From Dethiobacter sp. (GTDB lineage Bacteria > Bacillota > Dethiobacteria > Dethiobacterales > Dethiobacteraceae): 64,000 nt of DNA. The stretch spans positions 1 through 64,000 of the forward strand of contig JAGXTL010000019.1 of the NCBI GenBank assembly GCA_018333635.1, written 5' to 3'. Every line of letters starts with the position of its first letter. Position 1 is the first letter of the stretch. The notes below the pieces were generated by a model. The model was not told the DNA's origin and made no database searches. It saw only the letters and a list, made by a program, of their open reading frames with translations. A program made the translations under genes and the position numbers. Shown here one piece after another: positions 44,465 to 53,452 of the stretch.

Positions 44465-45144
44465 TCCGTTTTCCTCCCGCTGAGCAACTTATTAAATAGT
44501 CCGTCACTGCAAACCGAGAATATATCATTAAAACAGTCAAAAGGAAAGTAGGGCGTGCCTTCCTGCCGGCAATGTTCCGCCAATACACCCTTAGCAAATA
44601 ACACATCGGCAAAACTGCTGACACATTTGTCCGAATGTCCGTCACCTATATAAACAATTTGCGAACCGCTTGCTTTCACTTTTCTGGCATAATCCATTTT
44701 ACAGTTTCCACAAGAGCCACAGTGATGACTGCTGTAGGGGAAATCGGCACGCAGACTACAGTCCACCACTCGCAGGTTGTTGGCGAGATAAGGCAGATCC
44801 AGCTTGAACTTGCGAAACATCAGCTCAATATAGAAATCAAAACCGTCACTAAGGACTGTTACAGCTATGCCAGCCTTGCGGCATAAATTTACGAAATCAG
44901 GAAATGCCGGATCAACATGAAAACCGTTCTCCACGAAACGGGTTAATGTTTCCGCAGAAACACGGGTTAAGGAAAAAATTTCGATCAGCGCCTCCCGCGA
45001 GCCTTTTTCTCCCCGCTGGTAAGCATTTTCCACTTCTTCCCAGCCAGGCCCGGCGAAAGTTTCGATAATTTTAAAGCCGATATCCTCGTTTGTGATCGTG
45101 CCGTCAAAATCACAAAGCACTTCCAGCTTAACAGGGACTATCAT
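44461..45144 (-). CDS. HAD-family phosphatase (MtnX / SerB-like)
   Basis: A 227-residue HAD phosphatase. The catalytic motif is [14 protein letters not shown], with the Ser motif [12 protein letters not shown] and the Asp motif [10 protein letters not shown]. It also has a cysteine pair HCGSCGNCK. This arrangement matches MtnX (2-hydroxy-3-keto-5-methylthiopentenyl-1-phosphate phosphatase of methionine salvage) and phosphoserine-phosphatase-like proteins. No other mtn genes are in the window, so the substrate is unsettled. It overlaps cysK (ATGA) and the 44-residue peptide gene (ATGATA), so the three form a tight unit; a link to cysteine or serine metabolism is possible. Confidence 0.82.
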   Translation of the reverse strand: MIVPVKLEVLCDFDGTITNEDIGFKIIETFAGPGWEEVENAYQRGEKGSREALIEIFSLTRVSAETLTRFVENGFHVDPAFPDFVNLCRKAGIAVTVLSDGFDFYIELMFRKFKLDLPYLANNLRVVDCSLRADFPYSSHHCGSCGNCKMDYARKVKASGSQIVYIGDGHSDKCVSSFADVLFAKGVLAEHCRQEGTPYFPFDCFNDIFSVCSDGLFNKLLSGRKTE

Positions 45145-45275
45145 TTTTTAGCCTCGTCCCTTTTCCGTTTGGTAACTTTATCGGTAGTACGCTGCGAGAG
45201 AAACGCTCTTACCCCCCAAGATACGGCAATGAAAACGATTAGGAGAATCAAAAAAAACCATCTGCCGGAATCCAT
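45141..45275 (-). CDS. Small single-span membrane protein (44 residues)
   Basis: A short frame beginning MDSGRWFFLILLIVFIAVSW with one clear transmembrane helix (residues 6-22), then a basic, polar tail ([15 protein letters not shown]). GGGGGA lies 7 nt before the ATG, and its TGA overlaps the ATG of the phosphatase gene (ATGATA). Coding is supported by the ribosome binding site, the coupling and the helix-then-basic-tail design. No family is known to me. Confidence 0.7.
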   Translation of the reverse strand: MDSGRWFFLILLIVFIAVSWGVRAFLSQRTTDKVTKRKRDEAKK

Positions 45276-45287
45276 CACATTTCCCCC

Positions 45288-45536
45288 TTAATACTCATCT
45301 CGGAAGCCATGCTCTACGGTCTGAAGCAGTTGGATCGCTTTAGGCACCATCTCCTTGGGCACCTTAACAATCACTTCGTTTTCTGCGCCTTCAGCTAAGC
45401 CGCTTGTTGCCAGAGCTTCCCTGGCTAGCGCTACCGGAACCTTAGACGCTTCCAGCATCCCCCTCACGATTTCAGCCTCATCAATCGTGGGCGCACTAAA
45501 AACTGAAACCCAGTCATCAATCCCTTGGTGTTTCAT
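45288..45536 (-). CDS. DUF2007-type small protein
   Basis: An 82-residue protein. WVSVFSAPTIDEAEIVRGML at the N-terminus is the DUF2007 (putative signal-transducing protein) opening, and the C-terminal half has KVPKEMVPKAIQLLQ. It is cytoplasmic. It lies 12 bp from the 44-residue membrane peptide gene and probably shares its transcript with it, the phosphatase and cysK. The role is unknown. Confidence 0.75.
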   Translation of the reverse strand: MKHQGIDDWVSVFSAPTIDEAEIVRGMLEASKVPVALAREALATSGLAEGAENEVIVKVPKEMVPKAIQLLQTVEHGFRDEY

Positions 45537-45606
45537 CAGCCGCCTCCTTTCGAGAAGTAGCTTTCCCCTCTTCTCAGGAGTTTAAGCAGATGCCTTGAAT
45601 AAAAAG

Positions 45607-46995
45607 CTACTTCTTCTTGCCAAAAAGGCCGGTAAGCATTGTTTTGCTCGAACTAAGCCCGAAACCCAGCAGTGAACGGTTCTTTTCAAAAATTTCTTCC
45701 AATGCCTGCAGAAGCACATCAAGCTGCTCCTTTGTGACTATCAGCGGCGGCTCAAAACGGATCACGTTTGGATTATTTAGGGTATAGGCAGTGATAATTT
45801 TATATTGATTCAATAAAACACCGGCAACCATGGCGCCTAGATATTCCGCACTCAGCTTGTTGACTGCTCCGGCCACCTTCGCTAATACACCTTTAGCCGG
45901 CTGTTCAAATTCAAGGCCGACCAGCAAGCCCTTCCCTCTGACATCAGCGATGATTGGGTATTTTTCCTGCAATGAACGCAGTCCGCTCATTAAGTAGTCG
46001 CCTAACTCCGCAGCACGCGCAGCCAAGTCTTCCTCATAAATTACTTCCAATGTGGCTATTCCGGCCGCAGCCGCCCAAGTGTTGCCACCAAAAGTGGAAG
46101 TATGCAAAAGGCACTTTTCAATGCCGCCATAGGCTTTATTCCAGATCTCCTGCGTGGTGATGACTGCACCGATTGGCATAATCCCTCCGCCCAGTGACTT
46201 GGCAAGACAAAGAATATCCGGCTCCACATTATCATGCTCTACCGCAAACATTTTGCCTGTCCGCCCCAAGCCGGTCTGAATCTCATCCACAATTAACAGC
46301 GCACCGTAGCGGCGACAAAGTGCCTCTGCCGCTTTAAGATAACCCTGTTCGGGGACAATGATGCCTCCTTCGCCTTGAATGGGTTCCACGATAAACCCGG
46401 CCACATCTTTAGTTTTGAGCTGCTCTTCCAGTTCGCTCAATCCGCAAAACTGCACCATACTGCAATCAGGCAGCAAAGGTTCAAAGCCCTTTTGGTACTT
46501 CTCGCGTCCGGTAACAGACAATGAACCTAGCGTCTTGCCGTGAAAACCACTCTTACAAGAAATAATCCGCGTCCGTCCGGTGGCAATTCTTGCTAGCTTA
46601 ATCGCCCCTTCCACAGCCTCCGCGCCGCTGTTGCAAAAGAAAGTATTGTTTAATTTCCCCGGTGTAATCTGTGCCAAATTATGGGCCAGCGTGCTGGCAG
46701 CCATGCCCATTGAAGCCTGGAGAAGATTAGGCATGGTTGTTACCTGCTCCAGTGCAGCCAAGATACGGGGATGGTTATGCCCTAAATTCAGTGAACCAAA
46801 ACCGCCCAGAAAATCCAAGTAGCGATTGCCTTCTGAATCCCAGACATAAACGCCTTCAGCCCTCACATAGAGCTTATCTAAGTCCAACAAGCCCAGCAAC
46901 GTACATAGTCCGGGGTTCATATAACTCTTAAAGTTCTCTCTAACCTGACTGCGGCTCAAGCTTGCCATTTCAGCTAGTTTGATTGGCTTTTTCAT
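45607..46995 (-). CDS. Class III aminotransferase (putrescine/ornithine type)
   Basis: A 462-residue PLP enzyme with LGGFGSLNLGHNHPRI, FCNSGAEAVEGAIKLARIA, LIVDEIQTGLGRTG and the Schiff-base lysine in LAKSLGGGIMPIGAV. The N-terminal extension of about 40 residues (QVRENFKSYMNPGLCTLLGL) and the general pattern resemble putrescine aminotransferase (YgjG/PatA) and similar enzymes rather than ArgD. The substrate is probably a diamine or omega-amino acid, but this is not proved by sequence. It stands alone with a promoterless-looking 83-bp gap to the M16 genes. Confidence 0.82.
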   Translation of the reverse strand: MKKPIKLAEMASLSRSQVRENFKSYMNPGLCTLLGLLDLDKLYVRAEGVYVWDSEGNRYLDFLGGFGSLNLGHNHPRILAALEQVTTMPNLLQASMGMAASTLAHNLAQITPGKLNNTFFCNSGAEAVEGAIKLARIATGRTRIISCKSGFHGKTLGSLSVTGREKYQKGFEPLLPDCSMVQFCGLSELEEQLKTKDVAGFIVEPIQGEGGIIVPEQGYLKAAEALCRRYGALLIVDEIQTGLGRTGKMFAVEHDNVEPDILCLAKSLGGGIMPIGAVITTQEIWNKAYGGIEKCLLHTSTFGGNTWAAAAGIATLEVIYEEDLAARAAELGDYLMSGLRSLQEKYPIIADVRGKGLLVGLEFEQPAKGVLAKVAGAVNKLSAEYLGAMVAGVLLNQYKIITAYTLNNPNVIRFEPPLIVTKEQLDVLLQALEEIFEKNRSLLGFGLSSSKTMLTGLFGKKK

Positions 46996-47078
46996 CTAGC
47001 CATCTCCTTCTATAAGGTATACGCCTTAATTCAACAGCAAACAAAATATTCCTGCTTTACCATCTGAATTGTCTGCCT

Positions 47079-48371
47079 TCAGCCCTTTTTCGGCATGATT
47101 AAAGATCTTACCATGCTATCCTCGACAAGATGCTGATGCAAGCGGTCGTTGACATCAGCCAATGTCACCGATTGAAGAACATCAAGGTAGGTAAAAAAAT
47201 TGATTTGACGGAAATGGTACGCTAAAAAATTATTGGCGATAAACTCTAAGGAATTAAAACTTTTTAAAAATTCACCCATTGCTTTGCGGCGATAATGTTC
47301 AAACTGCGCCTCTGAAATTCCGCTTCCCTTAGCCTCTTTTATTCCCAAGGTTAGCCGTTCCAATAAGCGGTCGGGGTCAACCGTTTCGCCGCCCAAAATT
47401 GTATGGCCGTAGTCTTGCTCTGCCACATACCCGGCATCAAACTCGTCGTCAATCAGGCCTTCTTCATAAAGTTCGTTATAGAGCTTGGAACTGGAGCCAA
47501 ACACTACGTCTAACACCAAGTTAGTAGTCAATTCCTTTTTGAAGAGACGCTCGCCCTGATAACCTAGGTCTCTCTCCTTAAAGCCTAAATTCAGCAGCGG
47601 CTGCGACACCACAAGTTCCTGCTTAACGAAATCCTGACCAAGTTCAAGCGGTTCATTAGGGTAAATCCGCTTAATATCACCTAGTTCTTTATAGTTACGT
47701 TTGCTGATATTGGCTTCCACCTGTTCAAACACCCGCCCCGGGTCAACATCCCCTACCACAAACAACGCCATATTGCTGGGATGGTAAAATGTGCGGTAGC
47801 ACTTATAGAGAACATCTTTGTCGATTTGACGTATACTTTCCGCAGTGCCGGCAATATCCACACGAACGGGATGCTCTTTATACATCGCCGCCAGCAGGTT
47901 AAAAAAGATTCGCCATTGCGCATTATCCTCATACATCCTGATTTCCTGTTCAATAATCCCTTTTTCTTTTTCCACGCTTTCTGCGGTGAAGTAAGGCGTT
48001 TGCACAAAATCGAGCAAAAGTTCCAAGCATTCTGCAAAATGATCCGTGCAAGAAAAAAGATATGCTGTATTGTTAAAATTGGTAAACGCATTACTTGATG
48101 CCCCTAACCTGGCAAACCGATCAAAGACGTTACCGTCCTCATCTTCAAAAAGCTTGTGTTCCAGAAAATGGGCTACACCATCCGGCACACTTAACTCTTT
48201 ATCTTCTCCTTCCACAATAAAGCGCGAGTCAATGGAACCGAAGTTGGTGGCATAGGTAACATATTTTTTCACATAGCCTTTTTTCGGCAGCACAAAAACT
48301 TCCAGACCGGGCGCTATCTGCCGCATATACACTTTTTCCTTTAACAGTTGATTCTCTAGTAGTCGCAACAT
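47079..48371 (-). CDS. M16-family peptidase-like protein YfmH (zinc site present)
   Basis: A 430-residue M16 protein with the inverted zinc motif HFLEH (residues 68-72) and the downstream glutamate in EKEKGIIEQEIRMY. It is paired with the neighbouring homologue lacking the motif. Such pairs, called YfmF/YfmH (YmfF/YmfH), are found in Bacillota, where the names now refer to EF-P modification in B. subtilis. It lies 1 bp from its partner gene and probably forms a heterodimer with it. Confidence 0.88.
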   Translation of the reverse strand: MLRLLENQLLKEKVYMRQIAPGLEVFVLPKKGYVKKYVTYATNFGSIDSRFIVEGEDKELSVPDGVAHFLEHKLFEDEDGNVFDRFARLGASSNAFTNFNNTAYLFSCTDHFAECLELLLDFVQTPYFTAESVEKEKGIIEQEIRMYEDNAQWRIFFNLLAAMYKEHPVRVDIAGTAESIRQIDKDVLYKCYRTFYHPSNMALFVVGDVDPGRVFEQVEANISKRNYKELGDIKRIYPNEPLELGQDFVKQELVVSQPLLNLGFKERDLGYQGERLFKKELTTNLVLDVVFGSSSKLYNELYEEGLIDDEFDAGYVAEQDYGHTILGGETVDPDRLLERLTLGIKEAKGSGISEAQFEHYRRKAMGEFLKSFNSLEFIANNFLAYHFRQINFFTYLDVLQSVTLADVNDRLHQHLVEDSMVRSLIMPKKG

Positions 48372-48372
48372 T

Positions 48373-49650
48373 TTATACGCCTCCCCTTTTTGTCAGGAAG
48401 TAGACTGTATCCAAACAGACATTAGCTGAAACACGTGCCACATCTTCTCTCGTCACCGCAGCCAAGCGCTTTAACAGCTGCGCAGTATTTTCTTCCCGTC
48501 CCACCAACATGTCATCCAGCACACGATTAATTACTAACCCTTGGCTATCTTCCTCCACAAGGAATTGGTTTCTCAGGCCGCTTCTGGTATTTTCCAAGTC
48601 TTCCTCCGTAAAATCACCTCGTGTCATCTCTGCTAACTGTCGGTTAATAATTTCCAATGCTTTTTCATAATTATCAACTTCAATACCGGAAGAAATAAGC
48701 ATTAGCCCTTTATGCTTCTCCAGACGGGAATAAGTATAATAAGCCAAGCTCGCCTTCTCCCGCACATTTTGAAACAGTTTAGAGTGAGGGAAACTGCCGA
48801 GGATACCATTGTAGACCAGGAGAGGAAAATAATCGTCGTCAGCGCAGGTCACTCCGGTCCTGTAGCCGAGTACCAGTTTGCCCTGACTCACATCTAATTC
48901 CTCTTGCACGTACCGCACATCGCCAATTTTTTTCTGCACTGAGGTGGCAGCTACGGCTTCTTCCGCGCCTCGCTCAAAAGTGAATATTTGCTCGGCCAAA
49001 GATGAAACTTCTGAAAGATCCAGGTCACCGCTGATATGCAGATCGGCCGGGCTTTCTCTTAAAAAATGGCGGTAATAATGATATAACGACGGGCCGTCAA
49101 TTGTTTTTAGACGCTCTACACTGCCGTACTTAAAAACGCCAAAAGGTTCGTTCTCACACATATGCTGTAAACAACGCTCAACAGAATAAGCGATTTTATC
49201 ATTAATCAAACCCTTAATCAGCTTTTCATGTTGTTCTTTTTCTTGAGTTACATAGTCTTCTTTAAAGCTCTCATCGAAAAGCACAGGGTTTGTTACCACA
49301 TCACTTAGCACTTGCAGTGCCTTTTTCAATAAGCTGCTTTCGCCAGGCAGATATTGATCGTGGACTAAGTCAAGGGTAAAGCTCACCAGCTGACGTTCTC
49401 CCTTTTTAGTCACACCTGAAACCAATTCGGTTCCGTACAATTCTTCTAACCTGTGCGCAATAGCCATCCGGTTCGGATAATTTCCACTGCCCCGCTGGAG
49501 CACCGAAGGCAACAATGAGCTTTCGGTCACATCATCCTCACGCAGAGCCCTATGAAAAATAAGTTGAACCAGAATAGTTTTGAATTTAACTGTGGGATGA
49601 ATAAAAAGATTTATTCCGTTTGCTAGGCGACTACGCATATAAGTTGGCAA
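48373..49650 (-). CDS. M16-family protein YfmF (zinc site absent)
   Basis: A 425-residue M16 homologue. The position of the HxxEH motif lacks the metal ligands (VTESSLLPSVLQRGSGNYPN), so it should be the non-catalytic partner of the protein encoded next to it. Other M16 features, such as LHISGDLDLSEV and EEDLENTRSGLRNQFLVEED, are present. It is the first gene of the pair, with GGAGGAAAAAT upstream. Confidence 0.87.
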   Translation of the reverse strand: MPTYMRSRLANGINLFIHPTVKFKTILVQLIFHRALREDDVTESSLLPSVLQRGSGNYPNRMAIAHRLEELYGTELVSGVTKKGERQLVSFTLDLVHDQYLPGESSLLKKALQVLSDVVTNPVLFDESFKEDYVTQEKEQHEKLIKGLINDKIAYSVERCLQHMCENEPFGVFKYGSVERLKTIDGPSLYHYYRHFLRESPADLHISGDLDLSEVSSLAEQIFTFERGAEEAVAATSVQKKIGDVRYVQEELDVSQGKLVLGYRTGVTCADDDYFPLLVYNGILGSFPHSKLFQNVREKASLAYYTYSRLEKHKGLMLISSGIEVDNYEKALEIINRQLAEMTRGDFTEEDLENTRSGLRNQFLVEEDSQGLVINRVLDDMLVGREENTAQLLKRLAAVTREDVARVSANVCLDTVYFLTKRGGV

Positions 49651-49766
49651 TATTTTTCCTCCTTCTGCAACTTTCAGTCAATCCAAAAAATGGACAACAC
49701 ACTATATTCCCATTCTTGCCTGGAAATCCTGCTTATATAAATATTTAAATAGACCATAACGTCTCT

Positions 49767-51941
49767 CTATCGATGATTTCGGCTATTTTCTGGCATTTGT
49801 CCCACAATCCGACCGGCTAGGATAATGATCGGCACACCCGCATAAAGCAAAGTTGTGGCAGCCGCCACCACCCCGGAATCATTAAACAAGAAAGCGGCAA
49901 CACTACCGAAAATGATTCCCCAAAAACCAGCCGAGAGCTGGGGAAAGCGTTTCTGCAGATCATGCAGAATTCCTCGCGGGCGATAAAAGAGCACTGCCAG
50001 CATAACCAGGAAGACTAAAAATGCACGACTCCATAAAGAATAGCGAAAAAGTCTGCTGTTCATCTCCGCTTTGCGTGAGACTGCATCTTGCAGCACCTGC
50101 CAACCGTCTTCCTGGAACAACGTTATAGTCCGTCCCAAGTGAGACTGCTCGGTATGCGGGAGCCGCAAATTGATGAACAACGCACTAGCGGTTATTGCTA
50201 TCAGGAGCACCAGCACAACCACGGCGCTAAACCAAGACGGACGAATCTGCCATAACAAGGCAAGTGTAACCAAAAACGCCGTCAATGCAGTAACCATCCC
50301 GCCGAAATTTGCCCCGCCTCCCGGCGCCACAATCAGCAGCACTCCCCCCAGGAAATATGCAGCCGTTAACACAGAAAACAAGCGCTTAAACCGCGGCCAC
50401 AATGTGATGACGGCAGCAAAACCTAAGACACTGCTGCCAACCAGCACACCCATATACTCATTTCCCAAACCATAGTAACGAGCACCTGACACCGGATCAT
50501 ATCCCAGTACAGAGACTTTCATCAATTCTGCCCCACGCAACAGATCGCCGGCAATCAGCGCAGAAGTTGACAACGCAAGTACTGCAAACTGAGATACTTG
50601 CCCCTTCACAAATTTTTGCAGTAAAGCTACCGTTATTACTACCGCAAAGCTTGCCAGCAAAAACCCTGCTTCCGGCGACAATAATTGCAGCGGCAAGATG
50701 AGTAAAAGCGGCGGCACAGTCAAAAGCGCCAGCAGCAGTGCCTCAAAGCGATTAAAAGGAATAAAACGCGCAAACAGATTGATTAGTGCCCCCAAAACAA
50801 TCACTATTTGCAAGAAAACGTAGCCTCTCAGCAAAGGAACACGTAGTTGAAAAATCCTGCCAATCTCTTTCTCCATCTCCAACAACGCAGACGGACCGCC
50901 GTACTTGCCGGCGCTAACGGGCATCCCCAGCATTGCCGGCGGTACTCTTAAACCTTGCTCGGCCAATATAGTCGGCGCAATATCGGTAATGGCTGCAAGC
51001 CCCGGGCGTCGTGTTGTGTCGGAGGACAGCAGGGCTCCCGGAGGAAATTGACCGCCAATCGCCACCATGTAACCAAAGCGCCCCCTTTCTCCCGCCGGAG
51101 AAAGCGGAGAAACAAGCAGCAAAAGATCGGCGGGTGACAACCGAGCAGATACCCTCTCCAAAAACCAGGATAGATCTTGAAAGATCTCTTGCTCTCTGGC
51201 AAAAGCCGGAGCAGCAGCCATGAGCGGGCGGTATTCGTCAAGCCTGGAAAAATCGCCCCACTCCACCAATACCACATCTACTTTGTCAAATACTTCCTGA
51301 AATATGTTCCAAACTTTTTCCCGGTCAGTACGCCAGCCAAAGGGAAAGGCACTATCTCGTTTCAGAATCCGCCGGCTCACCTCACCTAACGGTACCTGCC
51401 CTGAGCCGTCAGCCAAAAACGTTACTGCTTCCCGGGAGACCAGTAAGCCATCGGCGTTACCGATGACTGCCGCCACCCTGCCATTTTGGCGCAGAGTATC
51501 GCCGAGCAGCCCCGGCTGTACGGGATGACGAAGCTCCTGATTAAGCCGGTTAATTTCGGCCATTCCTAAATGTAAAATTTCCCCTTCCGGGGCGACTGCG
51601 CTGCGGCGCCAAAACGCCTCGCCGGCCGCTGTTCCGTTATTCTCCTCATCCGTCATGAACGCCAGCCGAGCACTGTCTGCACCGATTGCTCTCGATCCGG
51701 CTCCCATAGTCACATAAAGATGGGAAGGAAGCGGGCGAGCTGCGGTGGAAATATTCAGCAAACCCACAGAACCGCGTGTAAGCCAAGATGCCATAGCCTT
51801 GTCCGCGGCCACCTGAGACAGGCTGGTGCGGTTCATGGCGACAACAACCACTTTTCCGGGCGGCTGTGCGGCAACAGGGCTTAAGCAAAATATAACAAGA
51901 AAAACTACTGCCAGGGAGCCGCCTCGTTTTAAGCCGGCCAC
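49767..51941 (-). CDS. Large membrane protein: secreted phosphatase-like domain plus ~9 transmembrane helices
   Basis: A 724-residue protein. A signal peptide covers residues 8-26 (GGSLAVVFLVIFCLSPVAA). The N-terminal outer domain (about 27-360) has VVVVAMNRTSLSQVAADKAM and DIAPTILAEQGLRVPPAMLG near its end, the latter like the end of alkaline-phosphatase/sulfatase-fold proteins. From about residue 370 to 715 there are nine or so helices. The phosphatase-like metal ligands are not obvious, so activity is doubtful. Its gene overlaps the end of the glycosyltransferase gene by 13 bp. A surface-polymer or envelope role is plausible from that partner only. Confidence 0.68.
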   Translation of the reverse strand: MAGLKRGGSLAVVFLVIFCLSPVAAQPPGKVVVVAMNRTSLSQVAADKAMASWLTRGSVGLLNISTAARPLPSHLYVTMGAGSRAIGADSARLAFMTDEENNGTAAGEAFWRRSAVAPEGEILHLGMAEINRLNQELRHPVQPGLLGDTLRQNGRVAAVIGNADGLLVSREAVTFLADGSGQVPLGEVSRRILKRDSAFPFGWRTDREKVWNIFQEVFDKVDVVLVEWGDFSRLDEYRPLMAAAPAFAREQEIFQDLSWFLERVSARLSPADLLLLVSPLSPAGERGRFGYMVAIGGQFPPGALLSSDTTRRPGLAAITDIAPTILAEQGLRVPPAMLGMPVSAGKYGGPSALLEMEKEIGRIFQLRVPLLRGYVFLQIVIVLGALINLFARFIPFNRFEALLLALLTVPPLLLILPLQLLSPEAGFLLASFAVVITVALLQKFVKGQVSQFAVLALSTSALIAGDLLRGAELMKVSVLGYDPVSGARYYGLGNEYMGVLVGSSVLGFAAVITLWPRFKRLFSVLTAAYFLGGVLLIVAPGGGANFGGMVTALTAFLVTLALLWQIRPSWFSAVVVLVLLIAITASALFINLRLPHTEQSHLGRTITLFQEDGWQVLQDAVSRKAEMNSRLFRYSLWSRAFLVFLVMLAVLFYRPRGILHDLQKRFPQLSAGFWGIIFGSVAAFLFNDSGVVAAATTLLYAGVPIIILAGRIVGQMPENSRNHR

Positions 51942-53050
51942 CTCCCTTCCAGAATACGGGCATATACTTCTCGCGTTTTCGTAATCATTTCTGCCAGATC
52001 ATATTTAGTGACAAATATTTTCGCCTTTACCGTCATCTGCTGACGCAATTGCTTATTCTGCAGCAACAAGGTCACAGCCTGCGCCAAAGCCTGAGGACTT
52101 CCCGGCTGAACCAGAAGCCCGGTTTCGCCGTCTTTTATCAATTCTTTCAAGCCTCCCGCAGCGCTTGCCACCACCGGACACCCCGCAGCCATAGCTTCCA
52201 ACACGGTAATACCCTGACCCTCATTGACCGACGGCTGAACAAAAAGATGCAAACGCTGCAAAATAGCCGGGACATCCTGCCGGAACCCGGCAAAGTATAC
52301 TTTATCTGCTATGCCAAGCTCACTGCATAATCGTTCAAGCTCCGAACGAAGCGGACCATCGCCCACCACCAAAAACCTTAGCTCGGGAAAGGTGCCTGCC
52401 AGCTCTTTAGCCGCCAGCAGAAAGTGTTCAACCCCTTTTTGCGGAGCCAGTCGTGCCACTGTACCCACTAACGGCACTTCGGCAGAAAACGGCAATTCCC
52501 CGAGTCTGGAAATCTCCCCATGGCCCAAAATGATACCATTAGGAATTATGACAATCCGCTCAGCAGGCACCCCAAAATCAGCAATTAGCAGTTCGGCCAG
52601 CCAAGCGGAAACGGTGACATATCCCTCCGCCCAACTTGACAAGACCCGCTCAAACTTGCGGTAAAGCAGCCTGTACTTTGCAGTTCCGCCATGAACCAGA
52701 TCTCCGTGAATTGTGACTAAACAAGGCACTTTGCAGTAACGGGAAACCGGCCGGGAAAGAAGGGCCACTTTAAAGCCATGTGCATGGAGCAAGGCGTATT
52801 TGTGAGAACAGAGCAGGCGGCTAAGCTGCCAGGCTGACTGGATATCGTCATATGGCCGCAGCCTGCCTGACAGCGGCACTGCAATCACTTCGCAGCCGGT
52901 ATCCTGAAAATCAACAACCTGCTCGGCTGGGCAAGCTACAGTAAAATGAAAGTCGTTTTGCATGTGCCGCAAAAGATTTAGCACATGCGCTTTAATCCCA
53001 CCTTCAACCGGACGCACCACTGTCAGTATCCGCCGCTTATGCAAAAACAC
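51929..53050 (-). CDS. GT4-family glycosyltransferase
   Basis: A 373-residue GT-B-fold glycosyltransferase. It has the N-terminal glycine loop PVEGGIKAHVLNLLRHM, the donor-side VGTVARLAPQKGVEHFLLAA and the EGQGITVLEAMAAGCPVVAS motif with the Glu pair of the GT4 family (E-x7-E). It transfers a sugar from a nucleotide donor to an unknown acceptor. It overlaps the membrane-protein gene, suggesting the two work together at the envelope. The start at 53050 lies about 115 bp from the divergent tRNA. Confidence 0.9.
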   Translation of the reverse strand: MFLHKRRILTVVRPVEGGIKAHVLNLLRHMQNDFHFTVACPAEQVVDFQDTGCEVIAVPLSGRLRPYDDIQSAWQLSRLLCSHKYALLHAHGFKVALLSRPVSRYCKVPCLVTIHGDLVHGGTAKYRLLYRKFERVLSSWAEGYVTVSAWLAELLIADFGVPAERIVIIPNGIILGHGEISRLGELPFSAEVPLVGTVARLAPQKGVEHFLLAAKELAGTFPELRFLVVGDGPLRSELERLCSELGIADKVYFAGFRQDVPAILQRLHLFVQPSVNEGQGITVLEAMAAGCPVVASAAGGLKELIKDGETGLLVQPGSPQALAQAVTLLLQNKQLRQQMTVKAKIFVTKYDLAEMITKTREVYARILEGRWPA

Positions 53051-53124
53051 ATCGTTCCCCTCGCTTTACACTAGTATACCCCGGCTAATCCCAGTGATTC
53101 CCGCTTTAAACCGCTTAAAACCGT

Positions 53125-53153
53125 TTGACTTTCCATCTTTTGAATGTTATCAT
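53125..53153 (+). promoter_or_regulatory. Promoter of tRNA-Arg
   Basis: TTGACT at 53125-53130, a 17-nt spacer and TATCAT at 53148-53153, ending 12 bp before the mature tRNA. Confidence 0.8.
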
Positions 53154-53165
53154 TGTTATGCGCTC

Positions 53166-53240
53166 GTGCCCGTTGTGAAAGGGATATCACGCAGGCCTCC
53201 GAAGCCTGAAGTCGGGGTTCGAATCCCTGCGGGCACACCA
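53166..53240 (+). tRNA. tRNA-Arg (CCG anticodon)
   Basis: A full cloverleaf of 75 nt including an encoded CCA. The acceptor stem GTGCCCG/CGGGCAC is fully paired and the D stem is GTGA/TCAC. The anticodon stem CAGGC/GCCTG has loop CTCCGAA, giving anticodon CCG, which reads CGG. The T arm has loop TTCGAAT. It would be a minor Arg isoacceptor. It has its own promoter and terminator. Confidence 0.95.
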
Positions 53241-53250
53241 TTTAAGAAAC

Positions 53251-53274
53251 AAAAAGCGGCCTTAGCCGCTTTTT
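53251..53274 (+). terminator. Intrinsic terminator of tRNA-Arg
   Basis: aaaaagcggc pairs perfectly with gccgcttttt around a CTTA loop; the 3' side ends in five T. Confidence 0.92.
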
Positions 53275-53287
53275 CTTATTGGAGGAA

Positions 53288-53344
53288 ATTATATCAAAAA
53301 CACGGAGCGTCTTTATTAGGCATTGCATCCTACCCCAGCTGCTT
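53288..53344. repeat. Fragment of the MITE-like element, next to tRNA-Arg
   Basis: aaaacacggagcgtctttat followed by taggcattgcatcctacccc and agctgctt matches the reverse complement of the right end of the element (for example 23566-23620). A separate hairpin, gggcgggttt paired with aacccgccc, follows at 53352-53372. Confidence 0.7.
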
Positions 53345-53452
53345 CCCTTTCGGGCGGGTTTCAAACCCGCCCTAGTCAATGGATAAAACGCGTCAGCTGA
53401 GAAAACGCGAAGCGTTCATTTACTGCAAAAAAATAATTTGAAATTATCTCAT

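Noticed and set aside
45552-45615. Inverted repeat gaagtagcttt / aaagctacttc with a 40-nt gap near the DUF2007 start
   Set aside because: The arms are short and widely separated, with no T-run and no second copy seen; it could arise by chance.
53166-53240. tRNA-Sec or tRNA-SelC-like gene
   Set aside because: The 7-bp acceptor stem, 4-bp D stem and 5-nt variable loop are of the normal size; the anticodon CCG is arginine.
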